The notes beneath the pieces are model-generated. The model had not been told where the DNA came from. It was given only the letters and a program-made list of their open reading frames with translations, and did not search any database. DNA of 61,507 nt from an uncultured Thermogutta sp. (GTDB lineage: Bacteria > Planctomycetota > Planctomycetia > Pirellulales > Thermoguttaceae). The stretch covers positions 1 through 61,507 of the forward strand of contig CAKZMM010000157.1 of the NCBI GenBank assembly GCA_937128505.1, written 5' to 3'. This document shows positions 27,711 through 36,661 of this stretch, piece after piece (position 1 is the stretch's first letter; each line of letters begins with the position of its first letter). The position numbers were made by a program, and so were the translations under genes.

Positions 27711-29468
27711 TCAACCGGCAGCACTCACCTTTGGCTTTTCCAGGGAGCTACGGATGAATGCTTCGAACCCCGATTGAGCGGGCGACTCCAGCGGCGGTTC
27801 CTTTTCCAAACGCCAGGGCAAGCGCACGGTGAAGGTGCTTCCCACCCCCAATTGACTTTCCACGGAAACACTCCCCCCCAAGAGGCGACAAAATTCCTTA
27901 ACGATGGACAGTCCCAACCCGCTGCCGGAATGTTCTCGGGTAATGGCATCGCCGTCGGGCATCGCCGTGCTTCCCTGGCGAAATTTTTCGAAAATGATTT
28001 GTTGATCCTCTTTGGAAATGCCCACGCCGGTATCGCTCACCTGGAGCACTAAATAACCTTGGCCATCCCGTCGGACGATAACTTTAATTCGGCCGCCTTC
28101 AGGCGTGAATTTGATGGCGTTGGACAGCAGGTTATTCAAGATTTGTCGCACGCGGTATTGGTCCTGATACATCGGCGGTAGGCCCGTTTCGATTTCCGCC
28201 GATAATTCCAACCGCTTTTTTTCGCTCAATGGACGGGCCAACTCGCATTCGGCGGCAACCGTCTGGGCTACGTCGAACTCAACCGGCCGCACCTCCATCT
28301 TTCCGCTTTCGATTTTGGCCAGATCGAGGATGTTGTTGATCATCTCGAGCAACATCCGGCCCGCCTTCTGAATGTTACCCACATACCGCCGCTGCCTTTC
28401 GTCCAGCCCTGGAAAAGATGCTAAGACGTCGCTGAAGCCCAAGATACTATTGAGCGGGGTCCGCAACTCATGACTCATGCTGGCCATGAAGTCGCTTTTG
28501 ATCCGGTTGGTTTCGTAAAGCTGGAGATTGAGCTGCGCCAACTGATCGACTTTAGCATCCAGGTCGGCATTGACTTGTCGAAGCTCCTCCTGCACGGTGA
28601 CCAAGTGCTGGAGCATGCGGTTAAAGGCGCTGGCTAAGGACTCGAATTCGTCGCCGGTCCGCAACTCCGCCCGGAGCGAGACATTCCCGCAACTAATCGC
28701 ATCGCTTACATTGCGCAAGTGCCGTAGGGGGCGAATGATGACATAACGAATGACGATATAGAAAGCCACCAGCGCCAAAAACGCCGTCACAATGGAGACG
28801 GCTACCAACCAATTCCACGTCTCGGTAACGGCCTCCTGGGTGGGACCGTTTGGGATCGTCACTTGAACGACCGCCATCAGATCGCCTTCTTCCAGGCGGG
28901 AACCCGCCAAAACCACCCCACCCAGTGGTGTGTCGAATCCGCCCCCGGTCGACAACGACTTGTGGCACAACGTCAAACAAGAAGCCTGCGCTCGGACCGC
29001 TTGAAAGTACTCGTAATCCCTCCCGTTGTTGGTGTACCGCTCGGCATAAAGAGGAGTATCTGCCCCCTCTTGTTCCCCCAATTCTTGCTGCATAAATCGG
29101 GCCAAAAGCTCTTCTTCGAATGAATCGCGGGCCTTACCCAGCATACCGGGATCGGCTGCCCGGCTATCCGGCCGGTGGATGACCCGCCAGGAGTATTGCT
29201 GGTTGCTCAGGTTCCTCGTGAGATGCTCAATATATGGTAAAAAACTTTCATTGGTTTCGAGTTTTTCCCAGTGCTTAATCAGCATCACTTGGTCGACAAG
29301 CAACCGCGCTTTTATGGGATTTTGCCCATAGACCACGCTCTCCGTCACCACCCAATACAGAAAAAAGCTTACTGAAATTACCACCAATAAGGCGATTCCG
29401 AAGAACGCCAGGCATTTGACCTCGAGGCTGGTTTCGCCGAAAGCGCGGGGAAATGAACGAGAAGACAT
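27711..29468 (-). CDS. Membrane sensor histidine kinase with a DUF3365-like heme-type sensor (585 aa)
   Basis: Layout: TM1 at about 19-42; an extracytoplasmic sensor at about 45-215; TM2 at about 219-243; a HAMP linker at about 240-292; a coiled coil; a HisKA domain with phospho-acceptor H333 in MSHELRTPLN; then an HATPase domain with N box (NNLLSNAIKF), G1 (DTGVGI), F box (FEKF) and G2 (SGSGLGLSIV). The sensor resembles DUF3365/Tll0287-like domains, which normally carry a CXXCH heme site. Here the site reads CLTLCHK (C164, C168, H169), that is CX3CH. No response regulator gene is adjacent, so the partner is encoded elsewhere. The signal may be redox state or a small gas; that is inference. 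Confidence 0.92.
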   Translation of the reverse strand: MSSRSFPRAFGETSLEVKCLAFFGIALLVVISVSFFLYWVVTESVVYGQNPIKARLLVDQVMLIKHWEKLETNESFLPYIEHLTRNLSNQQYSWRVIHRPDSRAADPGMLGKARDSFEEELLARFMQQELGEQEGADTPLYAERYTNNGRDYEYFQAVRAQASCLTLCHKSLSTGGGFDTPLGGVVLAGSRLEEGDLMAVVQVTIPNGPTQEAVTETWNWLVAVSIVTAFLALVAFYIVIRYVIIRPLRHLRNVSDAISCGNVSLRAELRTGDEFESLASAFNRMLQHLVTVQEELRQVNADLDAKVDQLAQLNLQLYETNRIKSDFMASMSHELRTPLNSILGFSDVLASFPGLDERQRRYVGNIQKAGRMLLEMINNILDLAKIESGKMEVRPVEFDVAQTVAAECELARPLSEKKRLELSAEIETGLPPMYQDQYRVRQILNNLLSNAIKFTPEGGRIKVIVRRDGQGYLVLQVSDTGVGISKEDQQIIFEKFRQGSTAMPDGDAITREHSGSGLGLSIVKEFCRLLGGSVSVESQLGVGSTFTVRLPWRLEKEPPLESPAQSGFEAFIRSSLEKPKVSAAG

Positions 29469-29625
29469 CGATTAATTGCACCCGTTAACGGCGGCCTAAT
29501 CACCCAAACACAGAGGAATACCCGTACGTTTGAAAATTTTAGGGTTGTGCGGCCCCTCATGCTAGGCCGTTCGTGACCGCCCGCAAGCATCCCACGTGAC
29601 TTTCGGCTTTTTCCTGCACTATGAA

Positions 29626-29820
29626 CCGCCTTTTCTTAAACCACATCTGCTTAACCCGCATTTATACAAACCGCCTCTCCTTAAACCGCTTTTGCACAAA
29701 CCGCTTTTCCGCAGATCGCTTTTCCGCAGATCGCTTTTGGCCAAACCGCCGTTGCGCAAATCGCCTCCGCACAAAACGTTTTTGCACAAATCGCTTTTGG
29801 GCAAATCGCTTTTGGGCAAA
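29626..29820. repeat. 15-bp tandem array, 13 copies in exact phase
   Basis: The array divides without remainder into 13 units of 15 bp with consensus yCGCtTTtgnncAAA. The best-conserved units read tcgcttttgggcaaa (29791-29805 and 29806-29820, identical). Identity rises toward the right end, as expected for recent duplication there. On the minus strand the array reads as an (S/G)-(D/G)-L-x-x pentapeptide pattern, and on the plus strand as a basic L-x-K-P/S pattern. No Shine-Dalgarno sequence supports either. Confidence 0.93.
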
Positions 29821-30659
29821 TCGGGTATGACGAAACGCAGTCGGTTTTCAAAGCCTCCCCCAGGTAAGGACCTAAAGGAACCTGAATTCGCGCAAGGAGC
29901 AAAGGAAAAGGGCCCCCAAAAGCGAAAGAACAAAGAAAATGAGGATACGCAAAAATAAAGAGGGGCACGACCGCCTGCCCCCGGTCGGTTGGCTTCTCCG
30001 CCGAAGGAACTGGTTTCCGCCGATTTTTTCCATGCTTTTTCCAATTTAAGTGGGCTTCAATGCGCCCTCCGGGCACTTGCAATTTCGGGTTTTTGGTATG
30101 CTTTCATCTTTAAGTTCACGCACCAATGTGTTCTGAAATGTCTTTAATGTCTTTACGTCGGGTTCTTTCGGGGCGGCTGGGCGACTCCGACTGGCGCAAG
30201 TCACCAGGGGATCCGTTCGATATGACTCGGCATTCATGCGCGCAACTGTCAACTTTTGGTTTTCGCAAAAATCTTCCGGCGAAAAACCTCGGGGGGGACG
30301 ATGCCGCCAGCCCCTAGAGATGCAACATGCCTTGGAGTTGGAAGGCCCCGAGGCCCGGTCGAAATGCACACCGAAAGAGGAAAGAAGAGGAAACTGAAAA
30401 AATTTCCGCCTGCTTGAAAAACAGTCGCGGCAAACCGGCCGACTCAGCGAAACAAATTCATTTCCTTTGGTGTTTGTGTTTAAGAGCAGATGAATAACTA
30501 CTTTGGGGGGTATATGTTGAGTCGTGGGCCTCCGCCGAGTATACTGCGAGGGAGGCCGAACGCCGAATCGCTGGCGTGAAGACCTTCCTTTGGATCTGCT
30601 GTATCCGCTTCCTTGCCAAGTATCCGCACCTGAAGACAAATTCCCTTTCTCTACAATCA

Positions 30660-30754
30660 TTAATCAGTTTAATCAGTCGGCAAAAGCGTCCTGATTCGGT
30701 CACGACGGCCTTCCACGATCAAAAATCCAACCTTTCACGATCAAGAATCGAAAA
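30660..30754. repeat. 9-bp and 22-bp tandem duplications
   Basis: A perfect ttaatcagt doublet (30660-30677) is followed by two 22-bp units at 30711-30732 and 30733-30754 sharing TYCACGATCAARAATC. The array ends about 60 bp before the Spy-like gene. Confidence 0.75.
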
Positions 30755-30813
30755 GGTTTAACGTCGTAGCGGGTCGATGGGTTGGGTAACTCTCAGCAAA
30801 GGAGGTCAAAATT

Positions 30814-31356
30814 ATGCGGTATTTCCGAAGTGTGTTGGTGGCGGTATTGCTGGCGTTCATTGCGGTTCCCGCAGTGGCTCAGGACAAACCTAAGAAGGAA
30901 CAGCGACCCCAGAAAGTCGCGCAAAAACAGCAGGATGTGGCCCAGCGGACCCCGCGCATCCCGTTCCTCCAGGAATGGTTGGCCGACATTGAGCTAAGCG
31001 AAGATCAAAAGACCAAATTGGGAGAAATCACGAAGGAATTCGCCCCGAAATTCGCCGAATTACAAAAGAAAACAGATGCCGTCTTCACGGAAGAGCAACG
31101 AAGGGCACGCCAGGAAGCGATGCAGAAAGCTCGTCAAGAGGGAAAGACCGGCGCAGAGTTGCGCGAACAAGTTGCTAAGGTCGTGACGCCGACTCCGGAG
31201 CAGAGAGAACAACTGGAAAAAATTCAAGGTCAGCGGAAGGAGTTGACGCAAAAACTGCGGGAAGCCGTCATGTCCATTTTGACCGACGAACAGAAGCAAG
31301 CCGTTCAAGCGAAGATGAAACCGGCTCAGGCGCCGCGTAAGAAAGCCCAGCAATAG
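30814..31356 (+). CDS. Small secreted Spy-like helical protein (180 aa)
   Basis: The start is supported by AAAGGAGGTC shortly upstream. Residues 1-22 form a signal peptide (MRYFRSVLVAVLLAFIAVPAVA, cleaved before QDKPKKE). The mature part is rich in Lys, Gln and Glu and almost entirely helical. It has paired motifs resembling the LTxxQ/Spy or Zra-P family: LSEDQKTKLGEI, VFTEEQRRARQE, PTPEQREQLEKI and LTDEQKQAVQAK. Such proteins are periplasmic chaperones or metal-binding stress proteins; the family assignment is by pattern only. A strong Rho-independent terminator follows, so this is a single-gene transcript. Confidence 0.85.
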   Translation: MRYFRSVLVAVLLAFIAVPAVAQDKPKKEQRPQKVAQKQQDVAQRTPRIPFLQEWLADIELSEDQKTKLGEITKEFAPKFAELQKKTDAVFTEEQRRARQEAMQKARQEGKTGAELREQVAKVVTPTPEQREQLEKIQGQRKELTQKLREAVMSILTDEQKQAVQAKMKPAQAPRKKAQQ

Positions 31357-31436
31357 CAGCCCAGACCGCGGCGGCATAGATCGCAAGTTCTCTAGTTCTC
31401 GCCGTTCAAGCGATTTCGATTGTCAATTGCGCTTTT

Positions 31437-31487
31437 AATGCCCCAAGCTGATTCCTGCTCGGCGCAGGCAACTGGGGGCATTTTTTT
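31437..31487 (+). terminator. Rho-independent terminator of the Spy-like gene
   Basis: The arms aatgcccc (31437-31444) and ggggcatt (31475-31482) form an 8-bp stem, closing a larger loop with some internal pairing. A run of seven T follows at 31481-31487. It lies 80 bp after the stop codon. Confidence 0.88.
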
Positions 31488-31845
31488 CGCGCTCGGGCCG
31501 AGCACTCCGGGGGTGCAACCCTGATTGCGATTGTCGTTAACCCAACTCTTTAATCACTTCCCGATGCGCCCGTTAGAACCGGATTGTGCCACACCATCTT
31601 CACACGAGGTAAAAACCCGAATTGCTTCGGCGTGCGGATTAGCTCAGCGGTGGAACAAGTTGCGTCGTTGGGATCCCGGCGTTATGCTTGACACCGTCCG
31701 TGGGATGTAGGCAAGTGGGAGATCGCCTTTCCCGAAAGGCTTCGGAGATGATTTTTAGGCCGGATCCTCGGGCGGCTAATTCACATTCGGTGCTGGCCAA
31801 ATTCTCTTCCTATTGATTTTGATGGCGATCTTGCAAGGAGACGAC
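31488..31845. other. Gap upstream of the Gfo/Idh/MocA gene
   Basis: About 360 bp without a gene. The stretch 31637-31685 has a tRNA-like look (GATTAGCTCAGCGGTGGAAC, then GTCGTTGGGATCCC), but no acceptor or anticodon stem can be folded. At best it is a decayed tRNA fragment. Confidence 0.4.
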
Positions 31846-33216
31846 ATGATGACTTTCGGAGCGACGCAACTTCGGCAAACCGGCAAAGGCCGCTCGAGGC
31901 GGCAGTTTTTGGTCACCGTGGGCAAAGTGGCGGGCTTGTCGGCCTTGGCAGGAGTGGCTGTCCCCGCGGTGCACGCCGGACAGGAGTCACCCACTTGCCT
32001 AGCCCTCATCGGTTGCGGAGGACGCGGCACCGGCGCGGTCAGCGACGCGTTTCATACCACCGGTGGGCCCGTGAAACTAGTGGCTTTGGCCGATCTTTTT
32101 GCCGATCGCGTGGAGGCCAGCTTCAACCATTTATCGCGGGCTTTTCCCCAACAAGTGGATGTGCCGGCTGAGCGGAGATTCGTTGGCTTTGACGCCTATC
32201 GGAAAGCGATCGATTCTCTGACGCCAGGCCGCGATGTGGCCATTCTCGCCACGTATGCAGCCTTTCGACCCGCGCACTTCGAATACGCCGTCCAAAAGGG
32301 CGTGAATGTTTTCATGGAAAAGTCTTTCGCCGTGGATTCCCCGGCTACTCGCCGCATGCTCAAATCGGCGGAGCTTGCCGAACAAAAGAACCTCAAAATC
32401 GGTGTGGGACTGATGTGGCGGCATTCGCACGCTCGCCAGGAGGTGATTAAGCGGATTCACGATGGAGCGATCGGCGAAGTCCACACCTTGCGGATTTATC
32501 GCGTTCATAACGCGGTCCATTGCCCGCAAAAGCCGCCGCAAATGACCGAGCTTGAATTCCAGCTTCGCCTGGCGTCGCGCTTCAATTGGGCATCGGGGGG
32601 CTTTTTTGTGGATTGGCATATCCACAATGTCGATGTGGCCTGCTGGGCCAAGGGCGCTTGGCCGGTCTCGGCGCAGGCCATGGGCGGCCGATGCTACGAG
32701 GAAGCCGGCAATCTCTTCGACCACTACACGGTGGAATATACGTTCACAGACGGGACCAAGCTTTTCGCGTTCGCCCGACACATGAATAACTGCTGGGCCA
32801 CCTATTCGGATTACGCCCACGGGACGAAAGGCTCCGCCGTCATCATGAGTAACCTCAGCGACCCACAGCCGAGAATCTACCGAAGCCAAAATATGATCCC
32901 CGACGAAGTGGTTTGGGATTACGGCAAACCGGATCCCAACCCCTATCATGCCGAGTGGCAAATCCTCCTGGATGCAATCCGCCAGGACAAACCGCACAAC
33001 GAGGCGCGGCGGGCTTTGGATGCCAATATCGCTTCGCTCATGGGCCGCATGGCAGCGCATAGTGGGGCACTGGTCACCTGGGAAGAGGCGTGGAACTCCA
33101 ACTTCCAATACGTGGCCAATATCGACGAGATGACTTTCGAAACCCCGGCCCCCATCCAACCCGACGAGCGAGGCATTTACCCTATCCCATTGCCCGGCTT
33201 GACCAAAGAACATTGA
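31846..33216 (+). CDS. Tat-exported Gfo/Idh/MocA family oxidoreductase (456 aa)
   Basis: AAGGAG at 31835-31840 supports one of two adjacent ATG codons (31846 or 31849). The N-terminus carries a twin-arginine signal (SRRQFLVTVGKVAGLSALAGV) ending near A-V-H-A. Next comes a Rossmann nucleotide-binding motif, LIGCGGRGTG. The catalytic-lysine motif reads FMEKSFAVD, with Ser instead of the usual Pro of E-K-P. The C-terminal sheet domain holds FVDWHIHNVDVACW with the expected His residues. Such planctomycete proteins are thought to act on sugars or inositols outside the cytoplasm with tightly bound NAD(P). It stands alone; no sugar isomerase or sulfatase gene adjoins it. Confidence 0.92.
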   Translation: MMTFGATQLRQTGKGRSRRQFLVTVGKVAGLSALAGVAVPAVHAGQESPTCLALIGCGGRGTGAVSDAFHTTGGPVKLVALADLFADRVEASFNHLSRAFPQQVDVPAERRFVGFDAYRKAIDSLTPGRDVAILATYAAFRPAHFEYAVQKGVNVFMEKSFAVDSPATRRMLKSAELAEQKNLKIGVGLMWRHSHARQEVIKRIHDGAIGEVHTLRIYRVHNAVHCPQKPPQMTELEFQLRLASRFNWASGGFFVDWHIHNVDVACWAKGAWPVSAQAMGGRCYEEAGNLFDHYTVEYTFTDGTKLFAFARHMNNCWATYSDYAHGTKGSAVIMSNLSDPQPRIYRSQNMIPDEVVWDYGKPDPNPYHAEWQILLDAIRQDKPHNEARRALDANIASLMGRMAAHSGALVTWEEAWNSNFQYVANIDEMTFETPAPIQPDERGIYPIPLPGLTKEH

Positions 33217-33224
33217 CGGCGCGA

Positions 33225-33262
33225 TTCCAGAATCGGCACAAGCTTCCAGAATCTGCGATTTA
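33225..33262. repeat. 19-bp tandem duplication
   Basis: Units ttccagaatcggcacaagc and ttccagaatctgcgattta share their first ten bases exactly. The duplication starts 8 bp after the oxidoreductase stop codon. Confidence 0.6.
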
Positions 33263-33289
33263 CCGGTGGATTTATTCTCGATCTAGAGC

Positions 33290-33673
33290 CTATCCCAAAT
33301 TGCCGGCGGCGCGGAACGTGACCCAGGTGCCGGCGAACTGGGGGAAGGCTACTTGGGGGTCCATTTTCTTTTCCCAACGGATCAGTAGGCGTCGGAAGCG
33401 ATTCAACCAGCAATCCGTGCGTTCCAACACCGACCCCCAAGCGCTATAGCCCGGAAGCTGCTTCCCTTCGGATGGCTTCTTACCGCGCGAGTGGATGTGG
33501 GCCGTGTAAGCCCAGTCTCGTAGCAGCGGTCGTACATCCGGGTAGTCATATCCCTTGTCGGCACACAGGTTCTGTTGGTTCCGGCGAGTGGGTTTCGGCC
33601 GTTTCACGGGAATACTCTGCAAGGTCTGCTCAACGAGGCGTTTGTCGTGGGTATCGGCGCCACTGACCGCCAC
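33290..33673 (-). pseudogene. IS5-type transposase C-terminal fragment
   Basis: The reading frame encodes VSGADTHDKRLVE, LCADKGYDYPDVRPLL and LERTDCWLNRFRRLLIRWEKK. These are the second Asp region and the catalytic Glu region of IS5-group DDE transposases. The N-terminal half, including the first catalytic Asp, is missing, and no matching piece lies upstream in any frame. Just past the stop codon, agagcctatccc at 33284-33295 resembles the terminal inverted repeat of this group, so one end of the element may survive. The other end was not found. This is a decayed, non-autonomous remnant. Confidence 0.85.
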
Positions 33674-33970
33674 CCGTCGCGGGAAGCCGGCAAGATCGCG
33701 TAAAGGTGGCCAGATAAATGACGAGGCACAGCCTCCTCATGCGGCGAGCTCGGGTAGCTGGCTGCGGAAATTCGAACGCCATTCGGAGCGGAGGGAGAGA
33801 ATTTCGGAGGCAAGCGGCAAAATTCAGAAAATTTCACGACCTGGGGGCTTGACCTTTCCAATCGCCTAATTTAAAATCCGAAATGTTGGCTGAAATGTCA
33901 CGTGATATTTCTGTTAAAGTTTTAGCAGGCGTTTCAGAAGCCTCTTTTACTTGGCTAGGGTTCGCTTTTC

Positions 33971-34684
33971 ATGGCACGACCGACAGCAACCAATCCCACT
34001 CAGTCGGCCCCTGCCGGCCGAGCAAATCTGACCGACACCGCTTACGAACTGATTCGGCGGCGTATCGCCGATGGAACCTTCGAGCCCGGGTCGTGCATTT
34101 CCGAGCGAATGCTTTCGGAACAATTGGGCCTGGGAATGGCTCCCATCAGAAGCGCTTTGCGGAGGTTGGCCGCCGAGGGCTTTGTGACCATCGCTTCCCG
34201 CCGCGGATGCTTTGTCGCCCATCGATCCATTCAGGACGTGGCCGATTTATTTGAGGTGCGCCTGGTGTTGGAGCGGCTAGTGGTTTCGCGGATCACAGGC
34301 CACTTGCAGGCCGACCAACTTCAAAGCCTTCAAGAGTGCCTCAAGGAGCATGAGAAACTCATTCGGCAAGGAGCCGATCCAAGTAAAACCCTGGTCCCGG
34401 ATTTTGCGTTTCATCGCAAGCTGGCCGAGTATCAGGGGAATAAGTTTTTGCGGGTGGTTCTGACCAATATTTTGGACCTGGTCTTTCCCGAAATTTTCAT
34501 TGCCCACCGAAAATGTCCGGATCGGGTTGAAAAGGCGCTGGAAGAGCACAAGCGATTGTTGGGGGCTATCGCGAACTCGGATGCGGCGGAAGCAGAACGC
34601 CTCCTGGTAAAACACCTGATGAGTTGCCGCGAGTTTGTCTTTTTCCGCAATATTTCGGGGCTGGAGAGGACGGGGCTGGCCTAA
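33971..34684 (+). CDS. GntR-family regulator, FCD (FadR-like) subfamily (237 aa)
   Basis: The N-terminal winged helix-turn-helix spans about residues 20-88 ([17 protein letters not shown], then [29 protein letters not shown]). The FCD ligand-binding domain follows, with [10 protein letters not shown] near 96 and the metal/ligand helices DFAFHRKLA and H-x-x-L-L-G-A-I. FCD regulators sense organic acids or sugar acids and usually control adjacent catabolic genes. It lies 62 bp upstream of the DUF1559 gene on the same strand and is a candidate regulator of the block that runs to 42 kb. The substrate cannot be read from the sequence. Confidence 0.93.
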   Translation: MARPTATNPTQSAPAGRANLTDTAYELIRRRIADGTFEPGSCISERMLSEQLGLGMAPIRSALRRLAAEGFVTIASRRGCFVAHRSIQDVADLFEVRLVLERLVVSRITGHLQADQLQSLQECLKEHEKLIRQGADPSKTLVPDFAFHRKLAEYQGNKFLRVVLTNILDLVFPEIFIAHRKCPDRVEKALEEHKRLLGAIANSDAAEAERLLVKHLMSCREFVFFRNISGLERTGLA

Positions 34685-34746
34685 GTGGGTGTGTTTCGTG
34701 TTTTGAACAATCCCTTTTTGTGTCTTTTTTGTTGGAGGGTTCTGGA

Positions 34747-35868
34747 ATGAGACTCGCGAAGCTTTCTCGTGGATTGAATCGGGTGGGCGGTTTTACACTA
34801 GTGGAATTGCTTGTCGTCATCGCGATTATCGGGATCCTCATTATGCTTTTATTGCCCGCGGTTCAAGCAGCTCGCGAAGCTGCGCGCCGGAGTCAATGTA
34901 CCAACAATTTGAAGCAGTTAGGGCTTGCCTTCCATAATCATCACGACTCGTACAAGCATTTTCCCTCAGGCGGATGGGGTTATACGTGGCTGGGCGATCC
35001 GGACAAAGGCTATGACGATCGCCAGCCCGGCTGCTGGCCTTTCAATGTGCTGCCTTTTATCGAGCAGGTTTCCGTTCGGGATGTGGGCAAACAAGGAGCG
35101 GCTTACCCGAACTATCCGGCGGTGACTAACGCGGCGGTTTATGAGATCGGGCTTCCGATCTTTTATTGCCCATCACGCCGGGCCGCAGAGGCGTATCCTT
35201 TGCCTTCTGGGGCAACCACAACCTTTCGTAACGGGCCGGCAAGTCCGCCGGGTTCTATAACTCGATCGATACGCACGGATTACGCTGCCAATGGCGGCAA
35301 CCGGGTGAATCCGGGTGCGAATCGTTTTATGCGCCAAACGGCTCACTTTGCTGCTGGCCCGGCTAATGACCCGACGGCGATCGCCAATTTTTTGAGAACG
35401 CCTGCTACTGCCTCCGGCCACTGCGGAAACCCCTCCACTGGTCTATGTGCCTCGGGCCACAATGGGATCGTCTATCAGGTCAGTCGGGTGCGGTTTGCCG
35501 ATATCACAGATGGCACAAGCAACACCTACATGATTGCCGAAAAGCCGGTGAATCCGGATGCCTATAAGGGGGCTATCCGCGACCATAGCGATGATGGAGC
35601 ACTGTACCGAGGCTTCGATGATGACTTGGTACGATGGACGGGCACGGATAACGAAAACTTCAACAATCCTCAGCCACTGCGAGTGACCCAGGATCGGCCC
35701 GGTGTCAATCATGATTCTACGACTTATAGCTTCGGCAGTGCCCATCCGGGGGCTTTCATGGCCTTGATGGCCGACGGCTCCGTTCGAGCCATATCGTATA
35801 CGATCGATTTGCAGACCCACCGCGTCCTGGGAGGTTGCAACGATGGCGGAGTGGCGGGGGAATTCTGA
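34747..35868 (+). CDS. DUF1559 prepilin-like protein (373 aa)
   Basis: The start is ATG at 34747, preceded by GGAGG at about 9 nt. The N-terminus has a type IV prepilin-like leader: [19 protein letters not shown], then [28 protein letters not shown]. This is the hallmark of the planctomycete DUF1559 family, present in many copies per genome. The C-terminus shows the family's H-P-G-x-x-x-x-x-x-A-D-G-S-V motif ([18 protein letters not shown]). The likely location is the cell envelope after prepilin peptidase cleavage; function is unknown. Pairing with a small lipoprotein gene (36023) and a GntR gene upstream is a common planctomycete arrangement. Confidence 0.95.
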   Translation: MRLAKLSRGLNRVGGFTLVELLVVIAIIGILIMLLLPAVQAAREAARRSQCTNNLKQLGLAFHNHHDSYKHFPSGGWGYTWLGDPDKGYDDRQPGCWPFNVLPFIEQVSVRDVGKQGAAYPNYPAVTNAAVYEIGLPIFYCPSRRAAEAYPLPSGATTTFRNGPASPPGSITRSIRTDYAANGGNRVNPGANRFMRQTAHFAAGPANDPTAIANFLRTPATASGHCGNPSTGLCASGHNGIVYQVSRVRFADITDGTSNTYMIAEKPVNPDAYKGAIRDHSDDGALYRGFDDDLVRWTGTDNENFNNPQPLRVTQDRPGVNHDSTTYSFGSAHPGAFMALMADGSVRAISYTIDLQTHRVLGGCNDGGVAGEF

Positions 35869-35893
35869 TCGCTGGAAAATGGCGGCATGATCC

Positions 35894-35909
35894 CTCGCTT
35901 GAAAGCGAG
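35894..35909 (+). other. Short perfect hairpin between the DUF1559 and lipoprotein genes
   Basis: ctcgctt-ga-aagcgag is a perfect palindrome 26 bp after the DUF1559 stop. It has no T-run, so it is not a standard terminator. It might stabilise or process the message. Confidence 0.5.
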
Positions 35910-36022
35910 AAAAGTCGTGTCCTGAAATTGGCAACAATATCCGTGCCATCAGATTGCCAACATCCGCGGTTTGAGAGTTAAGACGAGTTTGTCACCCGGA
36001 ATTGAATTGGAGAAAATCTGAA

Positions 36023-36661
36023 ATGTCATGGTCCAGCAGGAAGATGCAGGTGGTCGCAGCGGTGGCGCTATGCGGATGGATGCTTCTGTGCTGGGGCTGT
36101 AGTCGTGGCCCTAGCCGGGTTGAAGTGCCGCAGCTTGACGCAACCAGTGCCGCCCGCGCCGCGATGCAGCAACTGGATGCCGACAGTAATGGAACGCTAA
36201 CCGAGCCGGAGTTGGAGAAATCGCCCGGCCTGAGGCATGCTCTGCCGCGAATGGACCTGAACGCGGATAAAGCACTGACCACCGAGGAAATCGCCGGGCG
36301 TATCCAGGAGTATCTGCGCCAAAAGATCGGGGCGATTTCTTTTGTCGGAACCGTAGTCCTGGACGGCAAACCACTGGCGGGGGCGGAGGTAAACTTCGTT
36401 CCGGAAGAATTTCTCCGCTTGGCTCTTCAGCCCTGCAAAGTCACCACGGATGCAAGCGGGCAGTTCCGGCCACAGGCGCCGGGATTGGACGTTCCGGGTT
36501 TGCCGCCCGGAATTTACCGCATCGTGATTTCCAAGAAAGATGTTCAGGGAACAGAACTCGTTCCCGCGCGATACAATACGGAGACAACCCTTGGGGTAGA
36601 GGTGGCGATGGACAGCCCCGTGGTCGGTCAGGGGCTCGACCTCCAATTAAGCAGCCGGTAA
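36023..36661 (+). CDS. Lipoprotein with EF-hand-like pair and transthyretin-like domain (212 aa)
   Basis: The start at 36023 (MSWSSRKMQ) has GGAG 10 nt upstream; a TTG seven codons earlier is less likely. A hydrophobic signal ends in a lipobox (LLCWGC, lipidated Cys near residue 24). Two EF-hand-like loops follow: DADSNGTLTEPE (near 54) and MDLNADKALTTEE (near 78). The C-terminal domain (about residues 105-205) is a carboxypeptidase-regulatory/transthyretin-like beta sandwich (VVLDGKPLAGAEVNFVP, TTDASGQF, PGIYRIVI). Small lipoproteins of the second type commonly pair with DUF1559 genes in planctomycetes; adding EF-hands is less usual. It is probably anchored to a membrane and possibly calcium-binding. 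Confidence 0.87.
   Translation: MSWSSRKMQVVAAVALCGWMLLCWGCSRGPSRVEVPQLDATSAARAAMQQLDADSNGTLTEPELEKSPGLRHALPRMDLNADKALTTEEIAGRIQEYLRQKIGAISFVGTVVLDGKPLAGAEVNFVPEEFLRLALQPCKVTTDASGQFRPQAPGLDVPGLPPGIYRIVISKKDVQGTELVPARYNTETTLGVEVAMDSPVVGQGLDLQLSSR

Larger units (their letters stand above)
29469..30813. other. 1.3-kb gap containing a 13-copy tandem array
   Basis: The divergent histidine kinase and Spy-like genes flank it. The 15-bp array at 29626-29820 and the smaller duplications at 30660-30754 are its main structures. Several frames stay open through the array because 15 is a multiple of three, which is no evidence of coding. Confidence 0.55.

Noticed and set aside
29619-30044. Minus-strand frame reading as a pentapeptide repeat protein
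   Set aside because: The pattern follows automatically from the 15-bp array. The N-terminal part is unlike any protein family and no ribosome binding site was found. It is kept only as a question in the findings.
32131-33213. 360-codon frame opposite the Gfo/Idh/MocA gene
   Set aside because: The plus-strand protein has clear Tat, Rossmann and catalytic motifs. The antisense frame has none.
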